NCBI RefSeq assembly: GCF_001905505.1
Contig: NZ_LIPG01000007.1
Location: forward strand, 372,001 to 436,000
Origin: Streptomyces sp. CB02058
GTDB taxonomy: Bacteria; Actinomycetota; Actinomycetes; Streptomycetales; Streptomycetaceae
Length of the DNA stretch: 64,000 nucleotides
Direction: 5' to 3'
Shown: in pieces, positions 18,242 to 27,215 of the stretch
Layout: each line of letters opens with the position of its first letter
Position numbering within the stretch: position 1 is the stretch's first letter
Translations under genes and position numbers: made by a program
Notes under the pieces: model-generated
Told to the model about the DNA's origin: nothing
Database searches by the model: none
Seen by the model: only the letters and a program-made list of their open reading frames with translations

Positions 18242-18288
18242 GTGGTCCCCGCGGACCACAGCTGCCCGCCACGTGCTCCGTGGCGGGC
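18242..18288. terminator. Tandem hairpins between convergent genes
   Basis: Two perfect stem-loops lie side by side: GTGGTCC/GGACCAC (18242-18259) and the 10-bp GCCCGCCACG/CGTGGCGGGC (18264-18288). They separate the rightward VOC gene from the leftward hypothetical gene and look bidirectional. Confidence 0.65.
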
Positions 18289-18350
18289 GCCACCGTGCGA
18301 CCACACGCCTTCGGCTCCTCACCCATCGCCGGCCCTCCACACCCGCCGGG

Positions 18351-19556
18351 TCATGACCAGCGTTCGAGTTCGCTGTCGATACGGGGATCCGTGCGCACCC
18401 ACACCTCGCCGTCGGCGGCTCCCGGCGGGGCGTCGACCCGCTCGAGTCCCAGGGTCCGGATCAAGCTCAGGAGTTCGTCGCGAGTCTCGCCCGCCTCTTC
18501 GAGTGTCCGGCTGTCGAAGAGGACGTAGTGCACGTCCCACCGGTCGTTGTACCCGGAGTCGGCCCAGATCCTGCAGAAGCGGTCCAGTGCGTCCTGGTCG
18601 AGTCGCGCGCTCGCGGACTGCGCCTCCTCCAGCGCGGCGGTCGCGGCGAAGCCCCTCGCGACGTCGTCGGCGCTCCACCACTCCGCTGCCTCCGCGACCG
18701 CGCCGGGTGTGAAGTCCTTCATCGCGAGGAAGCGCTCCAGCAGCCGGTCGACCCCGGTGTCCTCGATACCCAGCCGGGCTTCCTGCAGGCGGGTCAGCAG
18801 GCCGTCCGCCATGGCGCAGGGGCCGGAGAAGTGGAAGACGCCGGTGGCGGCCACCAGGGTGCCGCCGTCAGGGTGTGGAACGTTGCGCGTGGTGGCCGTT
18901 TCCGGCACGTCCCTCACCGGAGCGAGGACGTCCGCCGGTACGCCGTCGTACAGCTCGGCGTGCGCGCGGGCGTCGTCCGGGGAGATGAGCGCGCTGGTGT
19001 GGTCGTACGTCACCACCAGGGCGCGGGCATCGGCGGCGAACCATGCGTTGACGGTGTCACCGTCGCCGTTGCCGAAGCCGAGGTGTGTGACCTCGCCGGC
19101 CGTTGCCGGCTCTCGTCCGTCGACGCGGGTCAGGACCTCCAGCCGGCGGCGCAGTTCACGCGGGTGGGTCCGCCGGAGTACGGATGCGTCGAACTCGTTC
19201 CGGAGCCGGGCACGCCCAAGGGCGGCGATGTCGGGCAGCCAAGGGCCATGGCGGTCGAGGGCGATGAAACCGCCGCGGACGAATTGGGCGATCTGGGTAC
19301 CGTATGCGCTCGCATGGGTGACCAGGCGGTACTCGGTCCTCGGACTCTGCGCCCCCTTGACCCGGCAGACGGCTCCACCGTCGAAAAGCAGCACGAGTGC
19401 CTCTTCGCTGCCCTCGTCCTCGATGCGGAGCGACGTGCTGTCGTCATCCAGGTGCTGGTCCATGAACTCCCGGATCGCATCGACGACGGAAAGAGGACCA
19501 CCGGGCAGCCATGCCTCCTCGTTTCCCTTGTCGTCGCTGAAGGTCAGTGGTCTCAT
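18351..19556 (-). CDS. Hypothetical protein with N-terminal domain shared with the 33.3-34.6 kb protein
   Basis: A 401-residue soluble acidic protein with no signal peptide or membrane segment. Residues 1-115 (PLTFSDDKGNEEAWLPGG, later EYRLVTHASAYGTQIAQFVRGG and ALDRHGPWLPD) match the C-terminal domain of the protein at 33325-34572. The rest has a segment WWSADDVARGFAATAALEEA and a C-terminal domain RWDVHYVLFDSRTLEEAGET, which I do not recognise. Good codon bias across the full length argues it is real. No function can be assigned. Confidence 0.75.
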   Translation of the reverse strand: MRPLTFSDDKGNEEAWLPGGPLSVVDAIREFMDQHLDDDSTSLRIEDEGSEEALVLLFDGGAVCRVKGAQSPRTEYRLVTHASAYGTQIAQFVRGGFIALDRHGPWLPDIAALGRARLRNEFDASVLRRTHPRELRRRLEVLTRVDGREPATAGEVTHLGFGNGDGDTVNAWFAADARALVVTYDHTSALISPDDARAHAELYDGVPADVLAPVRDVPETATTRNVPHPDGGTLVAATGVFHFSGPCAMADGLLTRLQEARLGIEDTGVDRLLERFLAMKDFTPGAVAEAAEWWSADDVARGFAATAALEEAQSASARLDQDALDRFCRIWADSGYNDRWDVHYVLFDSRTLEEAGETRDELLSLIRTLGLERVDAPPGAADGEVWVRTDPRIDSELERWS

Positions 19557-20019
19557 CGTCGTCCTTGGTGTCCGTGGCCGGGGCTGTTCCTGAACCTCAT
19601 GTGTTCAGCGTTCACTTGCGTGCCTGACTGCATCATCCGTCCGGAGCCGGAAGCGGCCACGACCAGACCATCGCAACTTGCCCCGGTCGATCACGGGGAA
19701 GCCCAGATCCACCCATCGCGGAGTCTTCTCGGACATGTCCCGACCGAGAGCATGCTCAAGAGCCTGCATGATCGACAGGCCGTCCGAGATTGGGTCCTTC
19801 TCCCGCGCGGGCCGATGGAGCGCGCTCACCACGCCACACCCACCCGATGCCCCTGTTCGCCGAACGACCCGATCATGCGACAAGCGAATCACATACGACG
19901 TCGGTCACACCGACGCGGGCCGCACGGAAGGCGTGCGGAGCCACCCGCGCTCCCCCGGACTTCGCCGCGTGACACTCCTGCCGGAATCGTGTCCGGCCCA
20001 CCCCCTGCCGACGTCGGGC
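19557..20019. other. 463-bp gap with no convincing gene
   Basis: The stretch between two leftward genes has lower GC than its surroundings. The only candidate is a 95-codon minus-strand frame (19605-19892) whose end, WVDLGFPVIDRGKLRWSGRG, looks protein-like but matches no family I recognise. It may be a gene remnant. Confidence 0.3.
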
Positions 20020-21336
20020 TCAACGGCTCGGCCGTTGCCCGCCGCCGGTGGAAGGGAGCACCGCCAGGACGGCGGAGAGAACAGCTGCGGCTGCCGCCAG
20101 GGGGATGAGTCCGCGCAGGACGAGGCCGATCATGCCGTAGAAGGGCAGGGTGCTCAGCGCCTGGAGCGCCACGGCCGTGCCGCCCGCCATGATCAGCCAA
20201 CGTCCGGCCACGTTCCGTACCCACAGCAGCAGCAGGCCGGTGACCAGGACGGCCGCCACGACGCCGAACAGCGTCATGTGCAACGTGCGCGCGTTGCTCG
20301 TGATCATTCCGGCGGTGCAGGCCTGATCCGATGCCACGGGAATGATCGGAGCCGTGAGCAGGCAGACCGACGCCGTCACGAAGGTCGCGGTCCTGCGCGA
20401 CCTCGGGATGCGGCCCACCGGCGGCAGTGGAGTCGTACCGGAAACCGTCGGGATCGGGGCGGACTCGTCCGGCGGCGCGGTGGTGGTCCGCGCCTCCTGG
20501 TCGAACCGTCGCAAAGCTCGGGCGAGTTCGGCCGCGTCCTCGTACCGCCGGCCCGGGTCCTTGTCCAGCAGGGTCAGCACGAGCTCGTCCCACTCGGACG
20601 GGATGCCGGTGGCCACCGAGCTGGGAGCAGGAGGTTCCTGGGTGAGGTGCGCCGAGAGATGTCCCACGGCGTCCGGAGCCTGGAACGGCAGTCGCCCTGT
20701 GAGCAGTTCGAAGAGCACGCAGCCGAGTGCGTAGAGGTCACTGCGCGGTTCGGGGTGGCCCCGGGCCTGTTCGGGCGCCATGTACGGGGGTGTGCCCACG
20801 ATGAACCCGGTCCGGGTGAGGCGCTCCGACGTCGCGTAGGGGTCGGCGGCGCGCGCGATGCCGAAATCCAGGACCTTCACGAGGCCCGCAGACGTGATGA
20901 GGATGTTCGAGGGCTTGATGTCCCGGTGCATGATCCCGGACTCGTGCGCCTCCGCCAGCGCATCGCATATCTGCGCACCCCATCGAGCCGCCTCCCGCCG
21001 TGTGACGTCGCCTCGGCGGAGTACCGCGTCCAGTCCCTCTCCCCGGACCAGTTCCATCACAAGGAACGGCGCCGAGTCGCCCCTCGTGTCCGTCTCGCCG
21101 AGGTCGTGGATGGTCACGATGTTGGGATGCTGCAGGCGGGCGGTGATCTGCGCCTCTCGCAGGAACCTGGCCCGTGCCTCGGTACCCTGGCTACCGCCGC
21201 CGGCGAGCAGGGAGATCACCTTGACCGCGACGGGGCGCCCCAGCGACTCGTCCCGCGCCTCCCAGACCTGCCCCATGCCGCCTTCGGCGATCTGCTGAAC
21301 CAACCGGTAGCGTCCCCCGAGGAGTTCGTCCCGCAC
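20020..21336 (-). CDS. Membrane-anchored Ser/Thr protein kinase (PknB-like kinase domain, four C-terminal TM segments)
   Basis: A 438-residue Hanks-type kinase. Residues 10-270 carry all catalytic motifs: glycine loop AEGGMGQVW, VAVKV (Lys39), HRDIKPSN, DFGIAR and GTPPYMAPEQ. An Arg/Pro linker leads to four hydrophobic helices (for example TLHMTLFGVVAAVLVTGLLL) that fill the C-terminus, so there is no extracellular PASTA or other sensor domain. The GTG start follows GGGAGG; a longer frame upstream overlaps the divergent GNAT gene. Its substrates and stimulus are unknown; sensing within the membrane is an inference. Confidence 0.88.
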   Translation of the reverse strand: MRDELLGGRYRLVQQIAEGGMGQVWEARDESLGRPVAVKVISLLAGGGSQGTEARARFLREAQITARLQHPNIVTIHDLGETDTRGDSAPFLVMELVRGEGLDAVLRRGDVTRREAARWGAQICDALAEAHESGIMHRDIKPSNILITSAGLVKVLDFGIARAADPYATSERLTRTGFIVGTPPYMAPEQARGHPEPRSDLYALGCVLFELLTGRLPFQAPDAVGHLSAHLTQEPPAPSSVATGIPSEWDELVLTLLDKDPGRRYEDAAELARALRRFDQEARTTTAPPDESAPIPTVSGTTPLPPVGRIPRSRRTATFVTASVCLLTAPIIPVASDQACTAGMITSNARTLHMTLFGVVAAVLVTGLLLLWVRNVAGRWLIMAGGTAVALQALSTLPFYGMIGLVLRGLIPLAAAAAVLSAVLAVLPSTGGGQRPSR

Positions 21337-21462
21337 CGCCCCGCCTCCCGCTTCAGCCCTGTCCGTCGCTCCGCCGATCCCGCGCCTCGGATCATGGCGC
21401 ATCATCGGAGCCGGTACATCCCGTACGCCGAAACCCGCGGAGCGTGCGGTAGGTTCCCCGCC

Positions 21463-22002
21463 ATGACCGAGCTCGGAACCGGCACCTGGCCGCCTGCCCC
21501 GATCACGACCGAGCGGCTCGTGCTCCGCGAGCCGGAGGCCCGGGACCGTACGGCGTTCATCGAGCTGTTCGCCTCGCCGGAGGTGGGTACCTACATCGGC
21601 GGCCCTCGACCGCGCGACGAGCTGGAGCGGACGGTGCCCGAAGTGCCCGGGCGCCGCCCCGGCCTGTTCGTCGTCGAGCTGGGCGGAGCGATGATCGGCA
21701 TCATCACGCTCGACCGGCGCGGCGCGGAGCGTCCGGGACACGTGCGCCCGGAGGCAGGCGAGGCCGAACTCGGGTACATGCTCCTGCCGGAGGCGTGGGG
21801 CCGCGGTTACGCCGCCGAGGCATGTGCGGCAGCTCTCGCCTGGTGCGCCGGGGCACTCCCCGACGAGCCGGTGGTGCTCTGCACCCAGTCCGCCAACGAC
21901 CGCTCCATGCGACTCGCGTCCGGACTCGGGTTCACCGAGGTGGAGCGGTTCGAGGAGTACGACGCCGAGCAGTGGTTCGGGGTGTGGTCCGCGGCCTGGT
22001 AG
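21463..22002 (+). CDS. GNAT-family N-acetyltransferase
   Basis: A 179-residue RimJ/RimL-like acetyltransferase. It has the opening TTERLVLREPEARDRTAFIE, the acetyl-CoA pyrophosphate loop PEAWGRGYAAEA and the C-terminal NDRSMRLASGLGFTEVERF. It is divergent from the membrane kinase, 126 bases apart. Acceptors of this family are protein N-termini, amino sugars or antibiotics; the sequence does not say which. Confidence 0.88.
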   Translation: MTELGTGTWPPAPITTERLVLREPEARDRTAFIELFASPEVGTYIGGPRPRDELERTVPEVPGRRPGLFVVELGGAMIGIITLDRRGAERPGHVRPEAGEAELGYMLLPEAWGRGYAAEACAAALAWCAGALPDEPVVLCTQSANDRSMRLASGLGFTEVERFEEYDAEQWFGVWSAAW

Positions 22003-22219
22003 GGCGGCAATCCCCGGGGGAAAAACGTGTGCGTGTCCCTGGAGCGCCCGATGCGGCGGGCGGCGGCGAGGAGCCGCGCCTCCCCATCGATGCCTGCCTG
22101 CACGGCCCGGCCACTCTCATCCGTCACACGCAAACCCTGCGGACGCTGGTTGCCGGAGCACAGCGCATTGATCACACCACTGCAGGCGCCGTCGCGGAAG
22201 GATCAGTAGTGTCGGCGGC

Positions 22220-22858
22220 GTGCGTGATGTACGAGTGGTTCTGATCGGTGGGACGTCGAACGTCGGGAAGTCGACCGTCGCCCAAGTGGTGGCGGAGAAA
22301 TGCGGGTTCGAGTGCCTGAGTACTGACGCGCTGGCCCGGCACCCAGGGCGACCCTGGAGAACCCCGGACCGGGAGGTGCCGGCACACGTCGCGGAGCACT
22401 ACGGATCGCTCACGGTGGACGAACTGATGACGTCCGTTCTCGACCACTACGGTCGGCTCTGGCCTCGTATCGAAGAGCTGATCACGGCCCATGCGGCCGA
22501 AGACGGCGGCAGTACGGGCCTGGTCCTGGAGGGGTCGGCACTCTGGCCCGTCTCCGTCGCGAGGCTACGGGTCCCGCACACGGCCGCCGTGTGGCTCACC
22601 GCCGACGATTCCCTCGTACGCGCCCGCGTTCACGCCGCGGGCCGCTATGACGCAGCGACAGACGGGGAGAAGGTCCTGATGGACAAGTTCCTGGCCCGCA
22701 CCGAGCGCTACCAGACACTCATGATCGAGGCCATCGACAGGCTGGGCATGGATCGCATCGACGTGGGTCGTGGACGGTCCGCGGCAGAACTGGCCGACAC
22801 CGTGCTCGTGGCAGCCGACGCACAGACCGCAGGAGGTCGGTCGTCCAACGGCGGGTGA
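22220..22858 (+). CDS. P-loop kinase-like ATP-binding protein
   Basis: A 212-residue protein with a clear Walker A motif at the N-terminus (GGTSNVGKST). The sequence LVLEGSALWP may correspond to a Walker B-like strand, and an Arg-rich lid region (LVRARVHAAGRYD) follows. This resembles 2-phosphoglycerate kinase or small-molecule kinase-type proteins. The start is GTG. No partner gene indicates the substrate. Confidence 0.78.
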   Translation: MRDVRVVLIGGTSNVGKSTVAQVVAEKCGFECLSTDALARHPGRPWRTPDREVPAHVAEHYGSLTVDELMTSVLDHYGRLWPRIEELITAHAAEDGGSTGLVLEGSALWPVSVARLRVPHTAAVWLTADDSLVRARVHAAGRYDAATDGEKVLMDKFLARTERYQTLMIEAIDRLGMDRIDVGRGRSAAELADTVLVAADAQTAGGRSSNGG

Positions 22859-22895
22859 CCACGCGTGGCGGCGGCCCGCCCATGCCGATGGCTGT

Positions 22896-23166
22896 TCACG
22901 CCGCGGAGGGCACGCGCAGGGCCTTCCAGGAGGCCGGGCCCGGGAGACCGTCCGCGTCCGCGCCGCGGTATCCGAGTCTGCGCTGCCGATCGGCGAACGA
23001 GTCCCGGTCCGCCTGGTTCCACTGGGGTCCCAGGCGGACTCGTGCAGGCCGAACGGCCCTCGGCGACCAGCCGCATACCCCTCGCGAGGACGATCGGGCT
23101 CTTGGCCACGCCTTTGGACCACGCCGCACCGGTACAGGGCACGTAGGCGACGGACGACACGAGCAC
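22896..23166 (-). pseudogene. Frameshifted peptidoglycan-binding-domain gene, relative of the adjacent M23 peptidase N-terminus
   Basis: Two minus-strand frames together restore one domain. The first gives SKGVAKSPIVLARGMRLVAE, matching HKGQRSPLITAMGKRLMDE of the neighbouring M23 protein. About 20 codons on, homology continues in another frame as LGPQWNQADRDSFADRQRRL and then GYRGADADGLPG and SWKALRVPSAA, matching AGPDREWSEADQQSYAAWQH and its continuation. One frameshift near 23050 separates the halves. The restored frame stops right after the domain. The two are probably a tandem duplication of which this copy has decayed. Confidence 0.7.
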
Positions 23167-23308
23167 CGGATTCGGCGCCGACCGGACACCGCCAGGGCGG
23201 TGAGGGCGCGTCGGGTTCCGCTCCCGGCCCTCCGGGAATGCCTTCGGGAGGGCATTCCCGCCCGTCCGGGAAAGCCCTCCCGCGAGCCCTCACCCTGACT
23301 GCTCCAGG

Positions 23309-23962
23309 TCACCAGTTGGGATTGACGTCGGAACCGAACCCGCCACCCGCCGGGCGCTTTTCGAAGTGGAGGTGCGGACCTGTGGAATTTCCGGTGGAGC
23401 CGACTTCTCCGACCTTCTGACCCGCCTTCACGGCACCGCCGTCCACCGTCCGCTTGGAGAGGTGGCAGTACCAGTAGTCGAAACCACCGGTGCGCAGCAC
23501 GAGGTAGTTGCCGAAACTCGGGTCACGTCCGCTCCGGGCTATGGAACCGCCGCGCACCGCGACGCAGGTCTTCCCCTGCGGAGCGGGGTAGTCCGCGCCG
23601 GTGTGATAGCCCAGGCTCCAGTGAGGTCCCTTCCTGCGGTACGGGGTCGCCACGCCGACACCTGGCACGGGAGACGCCACCCGACCGCCGCCACCACCGG
23701 CCGGCCGCCCGGCCGAGGGGACGCGGAGCCTGTCCCAGGACATCTTGCCCGGGATGCCGTTGGCGTCAGCCCCCTTCAAATCCAGCTTGTGCTGCCAGGC
23801 GGCATAGGACTGCTGGTCCGCTTCGGACCACTCACGATCGGGACCCGCCTTGTACTTTCCGCACCCTTCATCCATCAAGCGTTTGCCCATTGCGGTGATC
23901 AGGGGACTCCGCTGCCCCTTGTGGAAGAATTTGGCTCCCGGGAACGGCGCCAACGTAGCCAT
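23309..23962 (-). CDS. M23-family (LytM-type) metallopeptidase with N-terminal peptidoglycan-binding domain, no signal peptide
   Basis: A 217-residue protein. Residues 1-75 form the small aromatic peptidoglycan-binding domain seen in Streptomyces and phage lytic proteins (EWSEADQQSYAAWQHKLDLK, GADANGIPG). A Gly linker leads to the M23 domain with both zinc motifs: HTGADYPAP and HLHFEKR. M23 enzymes cut peptide cross-links in the cell wall. The ATG follows GAGGGGAAGG. Despite an extracellular target there is no hydrophobic signal sequence at MATLAPFPGAKFFHKG, which is endolysin-like. A decayed relative lies immediately downstream. Confidence 0.88.
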   Translation of the reverse strand: MATLAPFPGAKFFHKGQRSPLITAMGKRLMDEGCGKYKAGPDREWSEADQQSYAAWQHKLDLKGADANGIPGKMSWDRLRVPSAGRPAGGGGGRVASPVPGVGVATPYRRKGPHWSLGYHTGADYPAPQGKTCVAVRGGSIARSGRDPSFGNYLVLRTGGFDYWYCHLSKRTVDGGAVKAGQKVGEVGSTGNSTGPHLHFEKRPAGGGFGSDVNPNW

Positions 23963-24333
23963 GGCCTTCCCCTCTTTCAGCGGCTGTCGGATCACGATGA
24001 GGATTCGACTGTTGAACGTGGGAAGATGTCACCGCGCCGACACCGGATTTGGTTGATCGCTGCCCCAATTTTCGCCAACGAGATGCCGGTTCCCGTTGGG
24101 CATCCAGTCGGACCTACCCACCGGACCGGGCCCGCCGCATGGGAAGCGCACGCAACTCCTGCTGATGGAACGGGCTTTCCGGTCGGCCGGGCGGCGCTCC
24201 TGCCCGAAAGACGGGGACCTCCCGGGACCGGTCTGCTGCTTTCCGTCACAGCTGCCCTGTCTCCACGATGCGCCCCTTGGGAACCGCGTGCAAACCCGGC
24301 GACGTGCGGAAACCCGGCTTTCGGTGTACCCGG
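23963..24333. other. 371-bp gap upstream of the M23 peptidase
   Basis: No gene seen. It should contain the M23 promoter (leftward). A small inverted repeat CCAACGAGATGCCGG ... CCCGTTGG near 24073-24100 and an AT-richer stretch near 24045-24075 are the only notable features. Confidence 0.35.
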
Positions 24334-26928
24334 TCAGGCGAGGATCTCGACGTACCCCTCGGTGCCGTGCAGACGGATCCGCTGCCCGTCCCGGATCAGC
24401 GTGGTGGCCCGCTCGACACCCACGACGGCGGGCAGTCCGTACTCCCGGGCGATCACCGCGCCATGGGTCATCAGGCCGCCCACCTCCGTGACCAGGCCCG
24501 CGATTCCGACGAACAGCGGCGACCAGCTGGGGTCCGTGAAAGCCGTGACGAGGATGTCGCCCGCTTCGAGATCGGCGTCCGCCATGTTGAGGACGACGCG
24601 TGCCCTCCCCTCGACCACCCCCGTGGAGACCGGCAGGCCGGCCAGGGCGCCGGCAGGCACGTCGTCGCGCCGGTACGACCCGGTGACGGCCTCACCGTCC
24701 GAGGTGAGCACCCGCGGCGGCGTGAGCGCGTGGTACGACCGGAACGCCTCCTTGCGCTGCTGGATGAGCCGGCTGTCCGCCCGCTTCGAGCGCACGACTT
24801 CGTGGAGTTCCTGGAACGTGAGGTAGAAGATGTCCTCCGCCTCGGGGACCACACCGGCCTGTACGAGGCGCTCGGCCTCCCCCATCAGGGCCTGCTTGTA
24901 GACGAAGTAGCGGCTGACGATGCCGTACTTGGGGTACTCCCGGTATCCGATGAAGGTTCTCACCCGGTCGATCATCCACTTGGCCTCGTCGGCCTTGCTG
25001 TCCCCGTCCGGCAGTTTCCGTAGGCTCGACAGCACGTCGTGCTCCTTCTGGCGCGCCTTCTGCTTCCCCTCCTCGAAGCGCCGTTCGGCGGCGCCCGGCC
25101 CGAAGTTCCTGACGTTGTCGAGGATCACGGGCACGAGCGTGGTGGGACGCTCGCGCCAACGCGGCCTCGTGATGTCGATCTCGCCGACGCAGCGCATGCC
25201 GTAGCGGTCGAGGTAGGCCTCGATGGCGTCACGTGCTTCGGTCCCGCCCTCGAGCTCCGCCAGCTCGTCCAGGAAGTCCTCGTCCTGGACCCCCCGAAGG
25301 AACGCCACCACCTCCGGCCGGGAACGGATCACGTCCGCGACGTCGAGCAGGTCGAGACCCATCTCCGAGGTGATGTTGTCGGGGGCGGAGAGCGTCAGGG
25401 TGTCGGCCGGGTTCTTCTCGCCCAGCCACTCCCCCAGCTTGTCGTTGAGCCACCAGGTGGACTCCATCCCCGCCATGATCGCCTGGTGGCTCAGGGGATC
25501 CCCGAGGACCTTCCTGTGCTCCTCGAACGCCTCGAGCAGGAAGTCGAACAGCTCTGTTCCGGTCTTCGCGCGGATGCCGCGCTCAAGGGCCGCGATGGAC
25601 TCCCGGCTGCGTTCGATCAGCTCGGTGACGACGGCCGGATCGTTCTCGATCGAGGTCGGCGCACCGCCCGCCCGCCCGCCGGGAGCCGCGTCGGGGACCG
25701 ACGGGACGAAGTCGCCACGGTCGAGGACCGTCTCCAGTGCGTCCCTGACCAGTGGATCGCCCTTCCCCATGGCCTCCAGGAGGCCGGCGCGGCTCGCTGA
25801 CGAGGCCAGGCGCGGGGTGACGTCGACGAACAGCCTCCCGCCGGCCTCGGTCATGGGCACCATGGCCGTCAGCTGCCACATGGAGTACCCGAGAGGCCTC
25901 ATGGGATCGGTCATCATCTGCTGGTGACCGACGGACACATAGACGTGGTTCTCCTGGTCGCCCGCCTCCGGTACGGGGAACAGTGTCGTGACCGGCCGGC
26001 TCTGGACGATCCTGAAGTCGTCGCCTGTCAGGCACCACTCGATGTCCTGCGGGCAGCCGAAGTGCGCCTCGATCCGGCGCCCGAGCCGCACGAGCCGCAC
26101 GGCCTGGTCGTCCGTCAGCGCGGCTTGCCTCTGCCGCTGCCCGTCGATCGCCACTTCCCGGGTGCCACCGGTGGGAAGCGCCAGCACCGCACGCTGCTTG
26201 GCGGCGATCGTCCTGGCGACGACCTCACCGTCCCGTACCTTGAACACGTCCGGGTTCACGATGCCGGAGACCAGGGCTTCCCCGAGGCCGAAGCCCGCGT
26301 CCACCGTGGCGACCTTGCGGTTGCCGGTGACGGGGTCGGCGGTGAACAGGACGCCGGACGCGTCCGGGAACACCATCCGCTGCACGACCACGGCCATGTG
26401 GACCGTACGGTGGTCGATGCCGTTGTGCCGGCGGTAGGTCACGGCCCGCTCGGTGAACAGCGAGGCCCAGCACCGGCTGATGTGCTGGAGGACGGCCGTC
26501 GGCCCCAGGACGTTGAGGTACGTGTCCTGCTGGCCGGCGAACGAGGCCGTCGGCAGGTCCTCCGCCGTCGCACTGGACCGGACGGCACAGGCGGCCTGTT
26601 CGCCGAGGCCGCTGAGCGCACGGGTGATCTCCGCCGAGAGGTCGTCGGGGACGGCGATCCCTTCGATGGCCCGGCGGATCTCCGCGCTGAGCGTGCGGGT
26701 CGTCTCCCGGTCGTCCGGGTCCACTCCCGCCAGCCGGTCGAGCCGGTCCTGGATCGACGGCTCTTCGGACATGATCCGGCGGAAGGCAGACGTCGTCACG
26801 CAGAATCCCCCCGGCACGCCGACGCCTTCGATCCGCGCCAGCCCGCCCAGGTGCGCTGCCTTGCCGCCGACGACCGCCACCTGCGTCCCGTCGACGTCCT
26901 GAAGGTCGAGCACGTACTGCTCGGTCAC
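24334..26928 (-). CDS. rph: Rifampin phosphotransferase (PEP-synthase-like antibiotic kinase)
   Basis: An 864-residue enzyme, the usual length for Rph. Residues 1-320 are an ATP-grasp domain (GGKAAHLGGLA at the start, CAVRSSATAEDLP, and EWCLTGDDFRIVQSRPVTT). A central rifampin-binding region follows (HQQMMTDPMRPLGYSMWQL). The C-terminal swivelling domain carries the phospho-His loop GGLMTHGAVIAREYG with His822. Rph converts ATP, rifamycin and water to inactive phosphorifamycin, AMP and phosphate. A rifamycin-associated element lies about 220 bases upstream, which supports Rph over a housekeeping PEP synthase and suggests rifamycin-inducible expression. Confidence 0.9.
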   Translation of the reverse strand: MTEQYVLDLQDVDGTQVAVVGGKAAHLGGLARIEGVGVPGGFCVTTSAFRRIMSEEPSIQDRLDRLAGVDPDDRETTRTLSAEIRRAIEGIAVPDDLSAEITRALSGLGEQAACAVRSSATAEDLPTASFAGQQDTYLNVLGPTAVLQHISRCWASLFTERAVTYRRHNGIDHRTVHMAVVVQRMVFPDASGVLFTADPVTGNRKVATVDAGFGLGEALVSGIVNPDVFKVRDGEVVARTIAAKQRAVLALPTGGTREVAIDGQRQRQAALTDDQAVRLVRLGRRIEAHFGCPQDIEWCLTGDDFRIVQSRPVTTLFPVPEAGDQENHVYVSVGHQQMMTDPMRPLGYSMWQLTAMVPMTEAGGRLFVDVTPRLASSASRAGLLEAMGKGDPLVRDALETVLDRGDFVPSVPDAAPGGRAGGAPTSIENDPAVVTELIERSRESIAALERGIRAKTGTELFDFLLEAFEEHRKVLGDPLSHQAIMAGMESTWWLNDKLGEWLGEKNPADTLTLSAPDNITSEMGLDLLDVADVIRSRPEVVAFLRGVQDEDFLDELAELEGGTEARDAIEAYLDRYGMRCVGEIDITRPRWRERPTTLVPVILDNVRNFGPGAAERRFEEGKQKARQKEHDVLSSLRKLPDGDSKADEAKWMIDRVRTFIGYREYPKYGIVSRYFVYKQALMGEAERLVQAGVVPEAEDIFYLTFQELHEVVRSKRADSRLIQQRKEAFRSYHALTPPRVLTSDGEAVTGSYRRDDVPAGALAGLPVSTGVVEGRARVVLNMADADLEAGDILVTAFTDPSWSPLFVGIAGLVTEVGGLMTHGAVIAREYGLPAVVGVERATTLIRDGQRIRLHGTEGYVEILA

Positions 26929-27132
26929 CGCGATACCTCCGAGGTCGTGCTTCGTCGTGCTGCGGGGGCCGGTCGTGCCACCGGCGCCTCCCCCTCCGGC
27001 CGCCTTCCCTGCGACGGGCCGGACGGCGGGCTCACCGGCACCGGCGTGGCCGGTCCCACCACCGGTTCGTACGTCGACGGCAACTCACGCACGTCGTTCC
27101 TCCATCTCCGCGGATTGTGGCATCGGCCGACG

Positions 27133-27163
27133 ATTCTGCGCCGTGACCCGGGCCTTGCGGCAA
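27133..27163 (-). promoter_or_regulatory. Possible leftward promoter for rph within the RAE
   Basis: TTGCCG (27163-27158, inside the RAE) and CAGAAT (27138-27133) are separated by 19 bases on the minus strand. The spacing is slightly long and the call tentative. Confidence 0.3.
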
Positions 27164-27168
27164 GCCCC
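27150..27168. promoter_or_regulatory. Rifamycin-associated element (RAE)
   Basis: GGGCCTTGCGGCAAGCCCC is a 19-bp inverted repeat. It matches the known RAE (GGGGCTTGCGGCAAGGCCC) except for the two symmetric positions 4 and 16. RAEs are found upstream of rifamycin-inactivating genes such as rph and mediate induction by rifamycins. Here it lies between rph (leftward) and comB (rightward). Confidence 0.85.
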
Positions 27169-27183
27169 CCGGCGCGCTATAAC
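27155..27183 (+). promoter_or_regulatory. Rightward promoter overlapping the RAE
   Basis: TTGCGG and TATAAC are separated by exactly 17 bases. The -35 hexamer lies inside the RAE, so the element may also control rightward transcription towards comB. Confidence 0.5.
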
Positions 27184-27191
27184 TTGGGAGA

Positions 27192-27215
27192 GGCAAGGAG
27201 AGGGTTCTCCTTGCC
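27192..27215 (+). terminator. Perfect hairpin in the comB leader; possible attenuator
   Basis: GGCAAGGAGA and TCTCCTTGCC pair perfectly around a GGGT loop. It begins nine bases after the -10 box, at or just after the expected transcription start, and is followed by TTCGCTGTTT. It could terminate early or stabilise the 5' end. Confidence 0.45.

Noticed and set aside
19605..19892. 95-codon minus-strand frame
   Set aside because: Only the C-terminal part looks protein-like, no family is recognised and no ribosome site is clear. Noted within the gap entry rather than called a gene.
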